From the NCBI RefSeq assembly GCF_009846745.1, contig NZ_AQPF01000009.1, positions 1 through 64,000 of the forward strand: a stretch of DNA of 64,000 nucleotides, read 5' to 3'. Both the position numbers and the translations under genes were made by a program. Under the pieces are notes generated by a model. That model ran no database searches and was not told the DNA's origin. It was given only the letters and a program-made list of their open reading frames with translations. The DNA comes from Alloalcanivorax xiamenensis. GTDB lineage: Bacteria; Pseudomonadota; Gammaproteobacteria; Pseudomonadales; Alcanivoracaceae. Position 1 is the first letter of the stretch. Each line of letters starts with the position of its first letter. Below are positions 50,201 to 58,088 of the stretch, in pieces.

Positions 50201-50409
50201 TGCGTCCGATCGCGATGACCACGATCACCACGGTATGCGGTCTGGCACCGCTGGTGCTGCTGCCCGGTGAAGGCACCGAGCTGTACCGTGGCGTCGGTGC
50301 CATTGTACTGTTCGGTTTGCTTGGCACCGCTTTGGTTACCGTTACTTTCCTGCCAGCGTTGACCGTTTCGGTACTGCGCTTGACTCGCCCCGCCGGGACC
50401 AATGCCTGA
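47269..50409 (+). CDS. RND efflux permease with atypical proton-relay residues
   Basis: A 1046-residue inner-membrane pump with twelve helices and two large periplasmic loops, AcrB-like in size and order. The GTG start has GAGGCGG upstream. AcrB's Asp-Asp pair in helix 4 reads GMTLDNSIVVLE here (Asp404-Asn405), and the helix-10 Lys region reads GTVVNNPILIVHEA (Asn947-Asn948). So one Asp and the Lys of the usual proton relay are Asn. The substrate is unknown; linkage to a siderophore receptor suggests siderophore or metabolite export. No outer-membrane factor gene is adjacent. Confidence 0.9.
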   Translation: MFEKIVRNGTLMTVVVLIITLLGVLAALRIPVQMIPDLEVRTVTVLTQWPGATPQDVEKEILIEQEEYLRNVPNLRRLTSMASTGIAEVELEFPFGVDITEILIRVNNALSQVPSYPDNVDQPIILSSSFSANAFMYFRVSPLPGNPKDLDLDLMRDFIDDNVRTRMESVAGVSQVELRGGAERQIRVLLDPQKLAERGLTVTEVREAMRQRNRDVSGGEVDSGKRRYLLRTVGRFEQVPEMLDLVLARRGDGVIRLRDVATVELDHFPIDVISSVNGEPVIGLAVRRETGSNVIDIKYAMFDQMALINQEVLEPAGLRMALISDDARYVEASVANVWFNLALGAILATVVMFLFLRSVRITAVGVIGIPICTIAAFLGLLLAGRTINVISLAGVAFAIGMTLDNSIVVLESIEIERRRGLDRFRASVAGVRKVWPAVLASTLTTVLVFLPVVFIQQEAGQLYSDIAIAVSASILVSMLVAMTVIPTLAARLDFGAVFEHQGQDSRWLRILHRCSDGLSASRPRRIGVIGGTVLLGGLILALLTPPAEYLPEGEEAKVFANMNAPPGYNLNAMAEIGEEVQAIFLPLVGEDPARWEAGELPAPPIQYLNFYVEPTGLFLIAEPMSPAHMEPLMDAITDVYQRYPGMRAFASRGSIISSNDGGTRSVNLDISGNDLAMLYEVALAAYRRAEEVLEQPRIQSQPSSLSLAQPMLEVRPDWERAAELGMSAESLGYTVAALTDGAFMDEFFLGDDKVDIYAYSNAGIDPALDALPSLPVHTPLGVTVPLSSLATLVETVDTSLVRRINGRRTVTLNIIPPRDVPLETGVALVRERVIGDLRDEGRIPAGVTVDISGASDQMDATREALAGNYIVALALIYLLLVAIFTHWGYPLLIMTTIPVGIASGILGLALLNGFGALLPLIGLAPVRQSFDMISMLGFLILMGTVVNNPILIVHEALTNRRLGLDATEAISNAVRSRLRPIAMTTITTVCGLAPLVLLPGEGTELYRGVGAIVLFGLLGTALVTVTFLPALTVSVLRLTRPAGTNA

Positions 50410-50418
50410 TTGCCCCCA

Positions 50419-50443
50419 TCCCGGCCCGAAAAGGCCGGGATTT
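50419..50443 (+). terminator. Rho-independent terminator after the RND gene
   Basis: A perfect 8-bp stem TCCCGGCC/GGCCGGGA with a six-base loop (CGAAAA), followed by TTTC, ten bases after the RND stop. It isolates the efflux genes from the cbb3 operon. Confidence 0.75.
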
Positions 50444-50463
50444 CAACCTCCCGCCAGCTTCTA

Positions 50464-50477
50464 TTGATGTATATCAA
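50464..50477 (+). promoter_or_regulatory. Anr/Fnr box of the cbb3 oxidase operon
   Basis: TTGATGTATATCAA is a perfect TTGAT-N4-ATCAA site. A TGATAC at 50498-50503 lies about 30 bases downstream (centre to centre), the spacing of a class II Fnr-activated promoter, and the ccoN ATG is at 50536. The regulator is presumably the Fnr/Anr homologue at 60.2-61.0 kb. Confidence 0.88.
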
Positions 50478-50535
50478 GGGTAGCTTTGGCGCCGCCTGAT
50501 ACCTTGCACACGCCTCAATCTGCAAGGACAACACC

Positions 50536-51969
50536 ATGCAAGACGCCGCTGCGCCGCCGGCGTACCACTACCATGTGGTTCGCCAATTCACTGTCATGAC
50601 CGTGGTTTGGGGGGTCGTGGGCATGTTCGTGGGGGTTTGGATCGCCGCGCAACTGGCCTGGCCTGCCTTGAACTTTGATTTGCCCTGGCTGAGTTTCGGC
50701 CGCCTTCGCCCGTTGCACACCAACGCCGTGATCTTCGCTTTCGGCGGCTGTGCTCTGATCGGCACCTCCTTGTATGTGGTGCAGCGCACCTGCCAAACCT
50801 CGCTGGCATTGCCCCGACTGGCGTCCTTCGTGTTCTGGGGCTACCAGGCGGTCATCGTGCTGGCCGCGGTGAGTCTGCCTCTGGGATTCACCAGTGCCAA
50901 GGAATACGCGGAACTGGAGTGGCCCATCGATATTCTGCTGGCGCTGGTCTGGGTGGCCTACGCGGTGGTCTTTTTCGGTACCATCGCGAAACGGCGTACC
51001 GGGCACATTTACGTGGCCAACTGGTTCTATGGCGGCTTCATTCTGGCGGTGGCGCTGTTGCATATCGTTAACAGCGCCGCCGTGCCGATTTCCCTGACCA
51101 AGTCCTATTCGGCCTACGCCGGTGCCATCGATGCCATGGTGCAGTGGTGGTACGGCCACAACGCCGTGGGCTTTTTCCTCACCGCCGGCTTCCTCGGCAT
51201 GATGTATTACTACGTGCCGATTCAGGCTGAACGTCCGGTCTATTCCTATCGTTTGTCCATCGTTCACTTCTGGGCGCTGATCGCGGTGTATATGTGGGCC
51301 GGGCCGCACCATCTGCACTATTCCTCCCTGCCGGATTGGGCCCAGTCCGTGGGCATGGTGTTCTCCATTGTCCTGCTGGCGCCCAGCTGGGGCGGCATGA
51401 TCAACGGTGTCATGACGCTGTCCGGCGCCTGGCACAAGCTGCGTGACGATCCGATTATCCGCTTCCTGATCGTCGCCCTCTCCTTCTACGGCATGAGCAC
51501 CTTCGAAGGGCCGCTGATGTCGATCAAAACGGTCAACGCGCTCAGCCACAATACCGACTGGACCATTGGTCACGTGCACGCCGGCGCCCTGGGCTGGGTG
51601 GCGATGATCTCCATCGGCGCGCTTTATGTCATGACGCCGCGTCTGTTTGGCCGCCAGCGCATGTATTCGGTGAGCTGGATCAACGTGCACTTCTGGCTTT
51701 CCACCATTGGCACGGTGCTTTACATCGCCGCCATGTGGGTGTCCGGGATCATGCAGGGTCTGATGTGGCGGGCGGTCAACGACGACGGCACCCTCACCTA
51801 CAACTTCGTTCAGGAACTGGTGGAACGGCAGCCCTTCTACATCGTGCGCCTGCTTGGCGGCGTGGTGTTCCTGGTCGGCATGTTGCTGATGGCACTCAAT
51901 GTCTATCTCACCATTCGCGGCACCCGTGATGACGCCGGTGAAGACAATCGTCTGGCCCTTGCCTACTAG
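50536..51969 (+). CDS. ccoN: cbb3-type cytochrome c oxidase subunit I
   Basis: The 477-residue catalytic subunit that reduces oxygen to water at low O2. About twelve helices carry the haem and CuB histidines: LHTNAVIF, WWYGHNAVGFFLT (CuB His and helix VI), MWAGPHHLHYSS (two CuB His) and HNTDWTIGHVHAGALGW (haem ligands). Length matches the family. It starts the ccoNOQP operon 11 bases before ccoO and follows a perfect Anr box. Confidence 0.96.
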   Translation: MQDAAAPPAYHYHVVRQFTVMTVVWGVVGMFVGVWIAAQLAWPALNFDLPWLSFGRLRPLHTNAVIFAFGGCALIGTSLYVVQRTCQTSLALPRLASFVFWGYQAVIVLAAVSLPLGFTSAKEYAELEWPIDILLALVWVAYAVVFFGTIAKRRTGHIYVANWFYGGFILAVALLHIVNSAAVPISLTKSYSAYAGAIDAMVQWWYGHNAVGFFLTAGFLGMMYYYVPIQAERPVYSYRLSIVHFWALIAVYMWAGPHHLHYSSLPDWAQSVGMVFSIVLLAPSWGGMINGVMTLSGAWHKLRDDPIIRFLIVALSFYGMSTFEGPLMSIKTVNALSHNTDWTIGHVHAGALGWVAMISIGALYVMTPRLFGRQRMYSVSWINVHFWLSTIGTVLYIAAMWVSGIMQGLMWRAVNDDGTLTYNFVQELVERQPFYIVRLLGGVVFLVGMLLMALNVYLTIRGTRDDAGEDNRLALAY

Positions 51970-51979
51970 GAGATCAACG

Positions 51980-52615
51980 ATGGCAAACCGACACGCCGTA
52001 ATCGAAAAGAACGTGGGCCTGCTGATCGTGCTGATTCTGGTGGCGGTGAGTTTTGGCGGGCTGGCCGAGATCGTGCCGCTGTTCTGGCAGAAATCCACCA
52101 CCGAGCCGATGTCCACTTTGCGGCCCTACGATGCCTTGGAAATGGCCGGCCGCGACATCTATATCCGGGAAGGCTGCCATGTATGCCACACCCAGATGGT
52201 GCGGCCGCTGCGCGCGGAAACCGAGCGGTTCGGGCCGTACAGCGTGGCCGGAGAAGATGTTTGGGAGCATCCATTCCTGTGGGGGTCCAAGCGTACCGGT
52301 CCGGATCTGGCACGGGTGGGGCTGCGCCCGATCACCGAGCAATGGCATCGCGAGCACCTGCGTGATCCGCGCGCGGTGGTGCCTGAGTCCAATATGCCGG
52401 CCTACCCCTGGCTGCAAAACACGCCGGTGGATTGGAAGCACATGGAACGCACGCTGAGTGTGTTCAAGGACATTTTCGGCGTGCCCTACAGCGAGCAGGA
52501 CGTGGCCGAGCAGATGGAAAAGGTAAACGGTGAATGGGCCGATGCCAGCGAGGAAGACGCGCTGGTGGCCTACCTGCTCTCCCTTGGGCAGGCCCGTAAG
52601 GAGGTCCGCGAATGA
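51980..52615 (+). CDS. ccoO: cbb3-type cytochrome c oxidase subunit II (monohaem)
   Basis: A 211-residue membrane-anchored c-type cytochrome. An N-terminal helix (GLLIVLILVAVSFGGLAEIVPLFW) precedes one haem-binding CHVCH motif (about residues 65-69) with the axial Met in PESNMPAYPWL. It passes electrons to CcoN. The ATG at 51980 has TAGGAG upstream; the stop overlaps ccoQ (ATGA). Confidence 0.95.
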   Translation: MANRHAVIEKNVGLLIVLILVAVSFGGLAEIVPLFWQKSTTEPMSTLRPYDALEMAGRDIYIREGCHVCHTQMVRPLRAETERFGPYSVAGEDVWEHPFLWGSKRTGPDLARVGLRPITEQWHREHLRDPRAVVPESNMPAYPWLQNTPVDWKHMERTLSVFKDIFGVPYSEQDVAEQMEKVNGEWADASEEDALVAYLLSLGQARKEVRE

Positions 52616-52782
52616 CCTATCACAGCGTTCTGACCGTACTGTTTTTCCTGGCGTTCCTCGCGCTGGTGGCCTGGGTCTACCGGCCCGGCCGCAAACAGCA
52701 ATATCAGGAACTGGCGCAACTGCCGGTACGTGATGATCAACAGGCCCGGGCCGGGAGCGACGGGGAGCAAGGCCATGAGTGA
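52612..52782 (+). CDS. ccoQ: cbb3-type oxidase small subunit CcoQ
   Basis: A 56-residue single-helix protein (MTYHSVLTVLFFLAFLALVA then WVYRPGRKQQYQ), the CcoQ/FixQ subunit that stabilises the oxidase. It overlaps ccoO by four bases and ccoP by eight, so all are translationally coupled. The basic RPGRKQQY motif after the helix is typical of the family. Confidence 0.93.
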   Translation: MTYHSVLTVLFFLAFLALVAWVYRPGRKQQYQELAQLPVRDDQQARAGSDGEQGHE

Positions 52783-53686
52783 TTTCTGGAGCGGTTACAT
52801 CATTTTTATCGTGGTACTGAATCTGGTGGGGTGCGCGGTGCTCTTGTTCGCCAACTCCCGCCTGTCCGCCGAGGAGGCGCGCCAGGACACCACCGGTCAC
52901 AAGTTCGACGGCATCGAGGAGCGAAACCAGCCGCTACCCCGCTGGTGGCTGTTTCTGTTCATCGGCACTTTGGTTTTCGCCGCGGGCTATCTGGTGCTCT
53001 ACCCCGGCCTGGGCCGGTTCGGCGGCCTGCTGAACTGGACCAGTGTCACTCAGTGGGAACAGGAAGTGGCGCTGATGGAAAAAAGCAGCGAGCCGTTGTT
53101 CAAGGAATTCGCCAAGGTGCCGGTGGATGAGCTGGCCCACTACCCTGAAACCCGTGACGTTGGCGGCCGGCTGTTCGCGCAGAACTGCGCCATCTGCCAC
53201 GGCTCCGATGCGCGCGGCGCGCGCGGCTATCCCAACCTCACCGATGGTGACTGGCTCTACGGTGGTTCGCCCGACGCCATCGTGCAGACCATTACCAGCG
53301 GACGCCGCGGCACCATGACGCCGATGGCGGCGGCCATTGGCAACACCGACGAAGCGGTGCGGGACATGGCCATGTATGTGCAAACCCTCAGCCGGCCCGA
53401 CCTCAAGGACAAGCCCGAGTATCGTGACGCGGCCGAGCGAGCCGAGCCTCGATTCCAGGTGTGCGAGGCCTGTCATGGCGCCGACGCCACGGGCAACCAG
53501 ATGATTGGCGCCCCCAACCTTACCGATGGTATCTGGCTCTATGGGGCCCGTCTGGAGGACATCGAGAGCACCATCCGGGAAGGCCGTCAGGGGCATATGC
53601 CCGCCCACGAAGGGGTTTTGACGCCGGAACGCATCCACGTGCTGGCCGCCTACGTCTACAGCCTCTCCATGGAGACCGAGGAGTAG
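52775..53686 (+). CDS. ccoP: cbb3-type cytochrome c oxidase subunit III (dihaem)
   Basis: A 303-residue membrane-anchored dihaem cytochrome. Two hydrophobic segments (YIIFIVVLNLVGCAVLLF and WWLFLFIGTLVFAAGYLVLY) flank the NQPLPRWW motif. The haem motifs are CAICH and CEACH with axial Met residues in RRGTMTPM and RQGHMPAHE. It receives electrons from cytochrome c. The ATG at 52775 begins the conserved MSDFWSGYI; the frame is open upstream inside ccoQ. Confidence 0.96.
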   Translation: MSDFWSGYIIFIVVLNLVGCAVLLFANSRLSAEEARQDTTGHKFDGIEERNQPLPRWWLFLFIGTLVFAAGYLVLYPGLGRFGGLLNWTSVTQWEQEVALMEKSSEPLFKEFAKVPVDELAHYPETRDVGGRLFAQNCAICHGSDARGARGYPNLTDGDWLYGGSPDAIVQTITSGRRGTMTPMAAAIGNTDEAVRDMAMYVQTLSRPDLKDKPEYRDAAERAEPRFQVCEACHGADATGNQMIGAPNLTDGIWLYGARLEDIESTIREGRQGHMPAHEGVLTPERIHVLAAYVYSLSMETEE

Positions 53687-53691
53687 TCAGA

Positions 53692-55098
53692 ATGTCGAAA
53701 ACGGAGCGCATCCCGGTTCATTCCGAAGACATCGGCGACGGTCGCTCGGTGGCGTTGTACGCCAAACGCGAACGGATTCAGGCCAAGCATGTGTCCGGCC
53801 ATTACCAGCGCCTGCGCGACCTCGGGCTGAGTATGACCATGGGGCTGTATCTGATACTGCCCTGGGTGCAGTGGCAGGGGCGGCAGGCGGTGCTGTTCGA
53901 CCTGCCCCATCGCAGTTTCCACATCTTCGGTATCACCTTCTGGCCGCAGGATTTCCTGTTCCTCGCCTGGGCGTTGATGCTGGCCGCGTTCGCTCTGTTC
54001 TTCTTTACCGTTCTGGCCGGGCGGGTCTACTGCGGTTATGTCTGTCCGCAGACCACCTGGACCCGTTTCTTCATGGGGATCGAGCGGATATTCGAGGGCG
54101 ACCGGCATCAGCGTATGAAGCTCGACAAGGCGCCGTGGTCATTCAATAAACTCTGGCGCCGCACCGGCAAGCACCTGTGCTGGTTGCTGCTGGGGCTGAT
54201 TACCGGCCTGACCTTTGTCGGTTACTTCACGCCGATACGTGAATTGGTGCCGGCTTTCCTCACCGCTCAGGTGGGCGGCTGGGCGCTGTTCTGGATTGGC
54301 TTCTTCACCATCGCCACCTACGGCAACGCCGGATTCCTGCGTGAGCAGGTATGCCTCTATATGTGCCCCTACGCCCGTTTCCAAAGCGTGATGTTTGATC
54401 GTGACACGCTTATCGTGTCCTACGACACCGCCCGGGGCGAACCCCGTGGCCGTGGCTCCCGCAAAAAGCAGGCCGCCCCCCTGGCCGGTGATTGCGTGGA
54501 CTGCAGCCTGTGCGTGCAGGTCTGCCCCACCGGTATCGATATTCGCGATGGCCTGCAGTACGAATGCATCACCTGCGCTGCCTGTATCGACGCCTGCGAT
54601 CAGGTGATGGATCGCGTCAACAAACCTCGCGGACTGATTCGTTACACCACTGAAAACGCTCTTGCCGGCGGCCGTCATCAAGTACTGAGGCCACGACTGA
54701 TCGGTTATGGTGTGGTGATTTCCCTGTTGTCGCTGGCGTTTGTCTGGGCGTTGTATAGCCGGGTGCCGCTGCAGGTGGATGTATTGCGTGACCGTAACCA
54801 ACTCTACCGCCTCACCAGCCTGGGCGAGGTGGAAAACAGCTACCGCCTGGAACTGCTGAACAAGGACCAGCACAGCCACCGCTATCGCGTCTCTCTGGAG
54901 GCGCCGGAAGGTCTGGAACTGGTCCATGGCGAAATGACCGTGACGCTGGAGGGCGGACAACACCGAAGCCTGCCCGTCACCGTCAGCTACGATCCCTATG
55001 TCACCGATCTGGACAGCCGGACCATCTGGTTCCGGGTGCGGGATCTGGATGTGCCTGATCTGGAGGTGCGCCATGAATCACGCTTCATCGCTCCATGA
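53692..55098 (+). CDS. ccoG: Cytochrome c oxidase accessory protein CcoG
   Basis: A 468-residue membrane protein (RdxA/FixG) with several helices in the first 270 residues and two 4Fe-4S-type clusters: CVDCSLCVQVCPTGIDIRDG and CITCAACIDACDQVM. Further cysteines lie in VYCGYVCPQ and VCLYMCPYAR. A C-terminal immunoglobulin-like domain sits in the periplasm. CcoG reduces Cu(II) for delivery to the oxidase. It lies five bases after ccoP, and its end overlaps ccoH by 26 bases. Confidence 0.95.
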   Translation: MSKTERIPVHSEDIGDGRSVALYAKRERIQAKHVSGHYQRLRDLGLSMTMGLYLILPWVQWQGRQAVLFDLPHRSFHIFGITFWPQDFLFLAWALMLAAFALFFFTVLAGRVYCGYVCPQTTWTRFFMGIERIFEGDRHQRMKLDKAPWSFNKLWRRTGKHLCWLLLGLITGLTFVGYFTPIRELVPAFLTAQVGGWALFWIGFFTIATYGNAGFLREQVCLYMCPYARFQSVMFDRDTLIVSYDTARGEPRGRGSRKKQAAPLAGDCVDCSLCVQVCPTGIDIRDGLQYECITCAACIDACDQVMDRVNKPRGLIRYTTENALAGGRHQVLRPRLIGYGVVISLLSLAFVWALYSRVPLQVDVLRDRNQLYRLTSLGEVENSYRLELLNKDQHSHRYRVSLEAPEGLELVHGEMTVTLEGGQHRSLPVTVSYDPYVTDLDSRTIWFRVRDLDVPDLEVRHESRFIAP

Positions 55099-55567
55099 TG
55101 TCCCCCTGCCCTGGTATCGCTACCCGTTGGTGTGGCTGGTTATTCTGATCCCGCTGTCCTCGGTGGTGGGGGGCATGGTCACCCTGACTCTGGCGATACG
55201 TCATGCCGACGCCACCGTGGCGGACGACTGGTATCAACAAGGCAAGGCCATCAACCGTTCCATGGCCGATCTGGATCAGGCCCGCCGGCTGGGTCTGGAA
55301 CCGCGATTGTACGCCGGTGAACCGGCCCGTCTGCAACTGACCAGCAAAGTGCCCATGCCCTGGCCCGAACGGTTGCAAGTGGCGTTCCGTCATCCGACCT
55401 TCGCGGAGCGCGATTTTGCCATGATATTCCATCATCAGGGGGGAGGCCGTTATCGGGCCGACAGCGGCGTTCTGGCGGCGAACGATCACTGGGTGGTGAC
55501 GGTGACGCCGGAACAGGGGCATTGGCGATTGCGTCAGCGGCTGCAGCCTCTGCGGGACGCGCCATGA
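55073..55567 (+). CDS. ccoH: FixH-like cbb3 assembly protein
   Basis: A 164-residue single-span membrane protein with helix PLVWLVILIPLSSVVGGMVTLTLAI, the DDWYQQGKAINRSM motif typical of FixH/CcoH, and a periplasmic domain. It associates with CcoN and CcoP during assembly. The ATG at 55073 has GGAGG upstream and lies inside ccoG; the stop overlaps ccoI (ATGA). Confidence 0.9.
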   Translation: MNHASSLHDVPLPWYRYPLVWLVILIPLSSVVGGMVTLTLAIRHADATVADDWYQQGKAINRSMADLDQARRLGLEPRLYAGEPARLQLTSKVPMPWPERLQVAFRHPTFAERDFAMIFHHQGGGRYRADSGVLAANDHWVVTVTPEQGHWRLRQRLQPLRDAP

Positions 55568-57927
55568 GCACGGCCTGCTGGCACTGCGGTGAAGGCGTTG
55601 GTGTCTCGCCTTTCGTCGCCCGTACCCCGGATGGCGAAAAGCCCACCTGCTGTCCCGGTTGTGCCGCCGCGGTGGAAATGATTCATCGTCTAGGGCTGGA
55701 AGACTATTACGCTATCCGCAGCAAGAACGCGCCCTTGGTGGCCGGCGAGGAATCGGAGCGCACCCTGGCGCTGTTCGATATGCCGCAATTGCTGGCCGCC
55801 CACATCCAGGAACAGGATGATCGGCGCCGCCTGCGGCTGCGGGTCTCCGGGCTCACCTGCGCGGCTTGCTGCTGGTTGATTGAAAAGGTGGTGATGGGGC
55901 TCCCCGGGGCCCGTTCGGTTCAGGTCAATCTGGCCAGCATGCAATTGACCCTGGACTATGACGCCGCCGAACCCCGGTTCCCCAGCGCCGCCGTGCGGCG
56001 CATTCTGGAGTTGGGCTACCGGGTCGCCTTGCCGGGTGATCCCTCCTGGGAGGGCCATCTGCAGAGAGAACGGCGGTGCTTGCTGGGGCGGCTGGCATTG
56101 GCCGGCCTCGGGGCGATGCAGGCCATGATGTATTCCGCGGCCCTTTATATCGGTGTGTTTGAAGGCACGGACCGTATTTACCAGGATCTGTTCCGGCTGG
56201 CCGGCCTGCTGGTGGCCACCCCGGTAGTGTTCTACTCCGGCTGGCCCTTTTTCCAGGGCGCCTGGCGCGGCCTCAAAGCGCGCCGCCCGACCATGGATGT
56301 GCCAGTGGCCCTGGCGCTGTTGTTGGCCTGGGGCGGTTCGTTGGTGGTGATGGCCAGCGGTGGTGAGCATGTTTACTTCGATTCCGCCGCCATGTTCGTG
56401 TTCTTCCTGCTGCTCAGCCGCTGGCTGGAACTGCATCAGCGTCAGCGCATCCAGCGTTCCTGGCAGCAGTTGCAGGACACTCTGCCCTTGGTGGTCCGGC
56501 GGCTGGATGGCACCGGTAGTGGAGACTGGGTGGCCACCGCCCAGCTGTGCGCCGGCGATACCGTACGTGCCAGTCAGGGGGAAACCGTGCCGGTGGACGG
56601 GATTATTCGCGACGGCGAGGCCCGCCTTAACGAAGCGGCCCTGACCGGCGAATCCCTGCCACGCACCCGCGCCATTGGTGATTCGGTGCAAGCCGGGGGG
56701 CGAATTCTGGAAGGCAGTGTCGATATCGAAGCCACCAGCGCCGCCGACAGCAGCCTGGTGGCGCGCATTGGTGAACAAGTGGCGCGCGCACAGGAAGAGC
56801 GGGTAACCGTGGTACGCGACTGGCAGAGAGTGGCGCCCTGGTTCACCGTCGCGGTACTGGTATTGTCGGCAATCACCCTGATTTTGCATTGGCACCGCGG
56901 GCCGGCCCAGGCGTTCGAGCATATGCTGGCCTTGCTGGTGGTGACCTGCCCATGCGCCCTGGCTCTGGCCGTGCCGTTAACGCTTTCCGCCACGCTGGCC
57001 CGGGGACTGAAGCTGGGCTTGCTGATTGCTTCCCCCTCTCAGTTTTTATCCTTGCCGGGTATTCGCGGTGTCCTGCTTGATAAAACCGGCACGCTGACCA
57101 CCGGCCGGTTCCAACGGGTGGAGTGGCGAGAACCGCAATGGCTCACCTCCCTGCCCCGAATCGCGGCCGGGTTGGAGCGGGATCACCCGCACCCGCTGGC
57201 GCGCGCTTTTGATGATCTGTCACCGGTGCCGATCGAGGATTTGCGTTTGAGCACTTCCGGAGCCAGCGGCCGTTTCCAGGGCCATCAGTGGGCCATTGGC
57301 GGGGCGCCGGAGCTGAGTCGTGGCAGCGAGACTTGTCTGGCCCTCACTCGTGATGGTCGGACGCAGGCGCTGTTCTGGTTGCGGGATCAACCGCGCGAGG
57401 AAGCTCCGATGGTACTTGATGAACTGCGTCGGCGGGGCTGGCGGCTGCGCATGGCCAGCGGTGATGCCGTCGAGCCAGTGGCCACGCTGGCTGATGAACT
57501 GGGTATTGGCGAAGCCCGCTCGAGATTGACACCTCATGACAAAGCGGCCTGGTTACAGAAACTGGAGCAGCAGGAAGGGCCGCAAATGATGGTGGGGGAT
57601 GGCATTAACGACGCTCCGGCGTTGTTACGGGCCACGGTATCGGTGGCACCGGCGGCGGCTTCCAGTCTGGCCCGTCGCGCCGCCGGGGTCTATTTGCTCA
57701 ACGAAGGCCTGCAGGGCGTGGCTGATCTGCCCCGGCTGGCGGATCGCTGCCGGGCGCTGATCCACCAGAACCTGAGCTGGGCTCTCGGCTACAACCTGGT
57801 GGCGATTCCTCTGGCCATGGCCGGCTGGATTCCGCCCTGGGCCGCGGCTCTGGGAATGTCCGCTTCGTCACTTCTGGTGACGCTCAACGCCAACAGGATA
57901 ACCACATGGAAAGCCTGCTCTTGTTGA
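55564..57927 (+). CDS. ccoI: Copper-translocating P-type ATPase CcoI
   Basis: A 787-residue P1B-ATPase that supplies copper for oxidase maturation. The N-terminus has an extra Cys-rich region (CWHCGEGV, CCPGCAAAV), then an HMA domain with GLTCAACCW. Core motifs are TGES, the transport CPC (VVTCPCALAL), the phosphorylation DKTGTLTTG, HP (RDHPHPLARAF) and GDGINDAPAL. The double N-terminal metal sites are characteristic of the FixI/CcoI group. The gene overlaps ccoH and ccoS. Confidence 0.95.
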   Translation: MSTACWHCGEGVGVSPFVARTPDGEKPTCCPGCAAAVEMIHRLGLEDYYAIRSKNAPLVAGEESERTLALFDMPQLLAAHIQEQDDRRRLRLRVSGLTCAACCWLIEKVVMGLPGARSVQVNLASMQLTLDYDAAEPRFPSAAVRRILELGYRVALPGDPSWEGHLQRERRCLLGRLALAGLGAMQAMMYSAALYIGVFEGTDRIYQDLFRLAGLLVATPVVFYSGWPFFQGAWRGLKARRPTMDVPVALALLLAWGGSLVVMASGGEHVYFDSAAMFVFFLLLSRWLELHQRQRIQRSWQQLQDTLPLVVRRLDGTGSGDWVATAQLCAGDTVRASQGETVPVDGIIRDGEARLNEAALTGESLPRTRAIGDSVQAGGRILEGSVDIEATSAADSSLVARIGEQVARAQEERVTVVRDWQRVAPWFTVAVLVLSAITLILHWHRGPAQAFEHMLALLVVTCPCALALAVPLTLSATLARGLKLGLLIASPSQFLSLPGIRGVLLDKTGTLTTGRFQRVEWREPQWLTSLPRIAAGLERDHPHPLARAFDDLSPVPIEDLRLSTSGASGRFQGHQWAIGGAPELSRGSETCLALTRDGRTQALFWLRDQPREEAPMVLDELRRRGWRLRMASGDAVEPVATLADELGIGEARSRLTPHDKAAWLQKLEQQEGPQMMVGDGINDAPALLRATVSVAPAAASSLARRAAGVYLLNEGLQGVADLPRLADRCRALIHQNLSWALGYNLVAIPLAMAGWIPPWAAALGMSASSLLVTLNANRITTWKACSC

Positions 57928-58088
57928 TTCCAGTGGCCTTGCTGTTCCTCGCCGTAGCGGTGTGGGCGCTGTTCAAGGCCTTACGCCAGGGCCAGTTCGA
58001 GGATCTGGACCATGCCGCCTGGACGGTGATCTTCGAGGATCGCGAACAGCGCCGCAACGCTGGCAAGGAGGCGGATCATGATCGTTGA
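57906..58088 (+). CDS. ccoS: cbb3-type oxidase assembly protein CcoS
   Basis: A 60-residue protein with one membrane helix (LLLLIPVALLFLAVAVWALF) and the family motif LRQGQFEDLDHAAWTVIFED split around residues 26-45. CcoS is needed for cofactor insertion into CcoN. It overlaps ccoI by 22 bases and the following gene by 11. Confidence 0.93.
   Translation: MESLLLLIPVALLFLAVAVWALFKALRQGQFEDLDHAAWTVIFEDREQRRNAGKEADHDR

Noticed and set aside
50515..52116. 533-codon minus-strand frame opposite ccoN and ccoO
   Set aside because: His/Gln/Gly-rich with no family features; the opposite strand encodes a complete oxidase.
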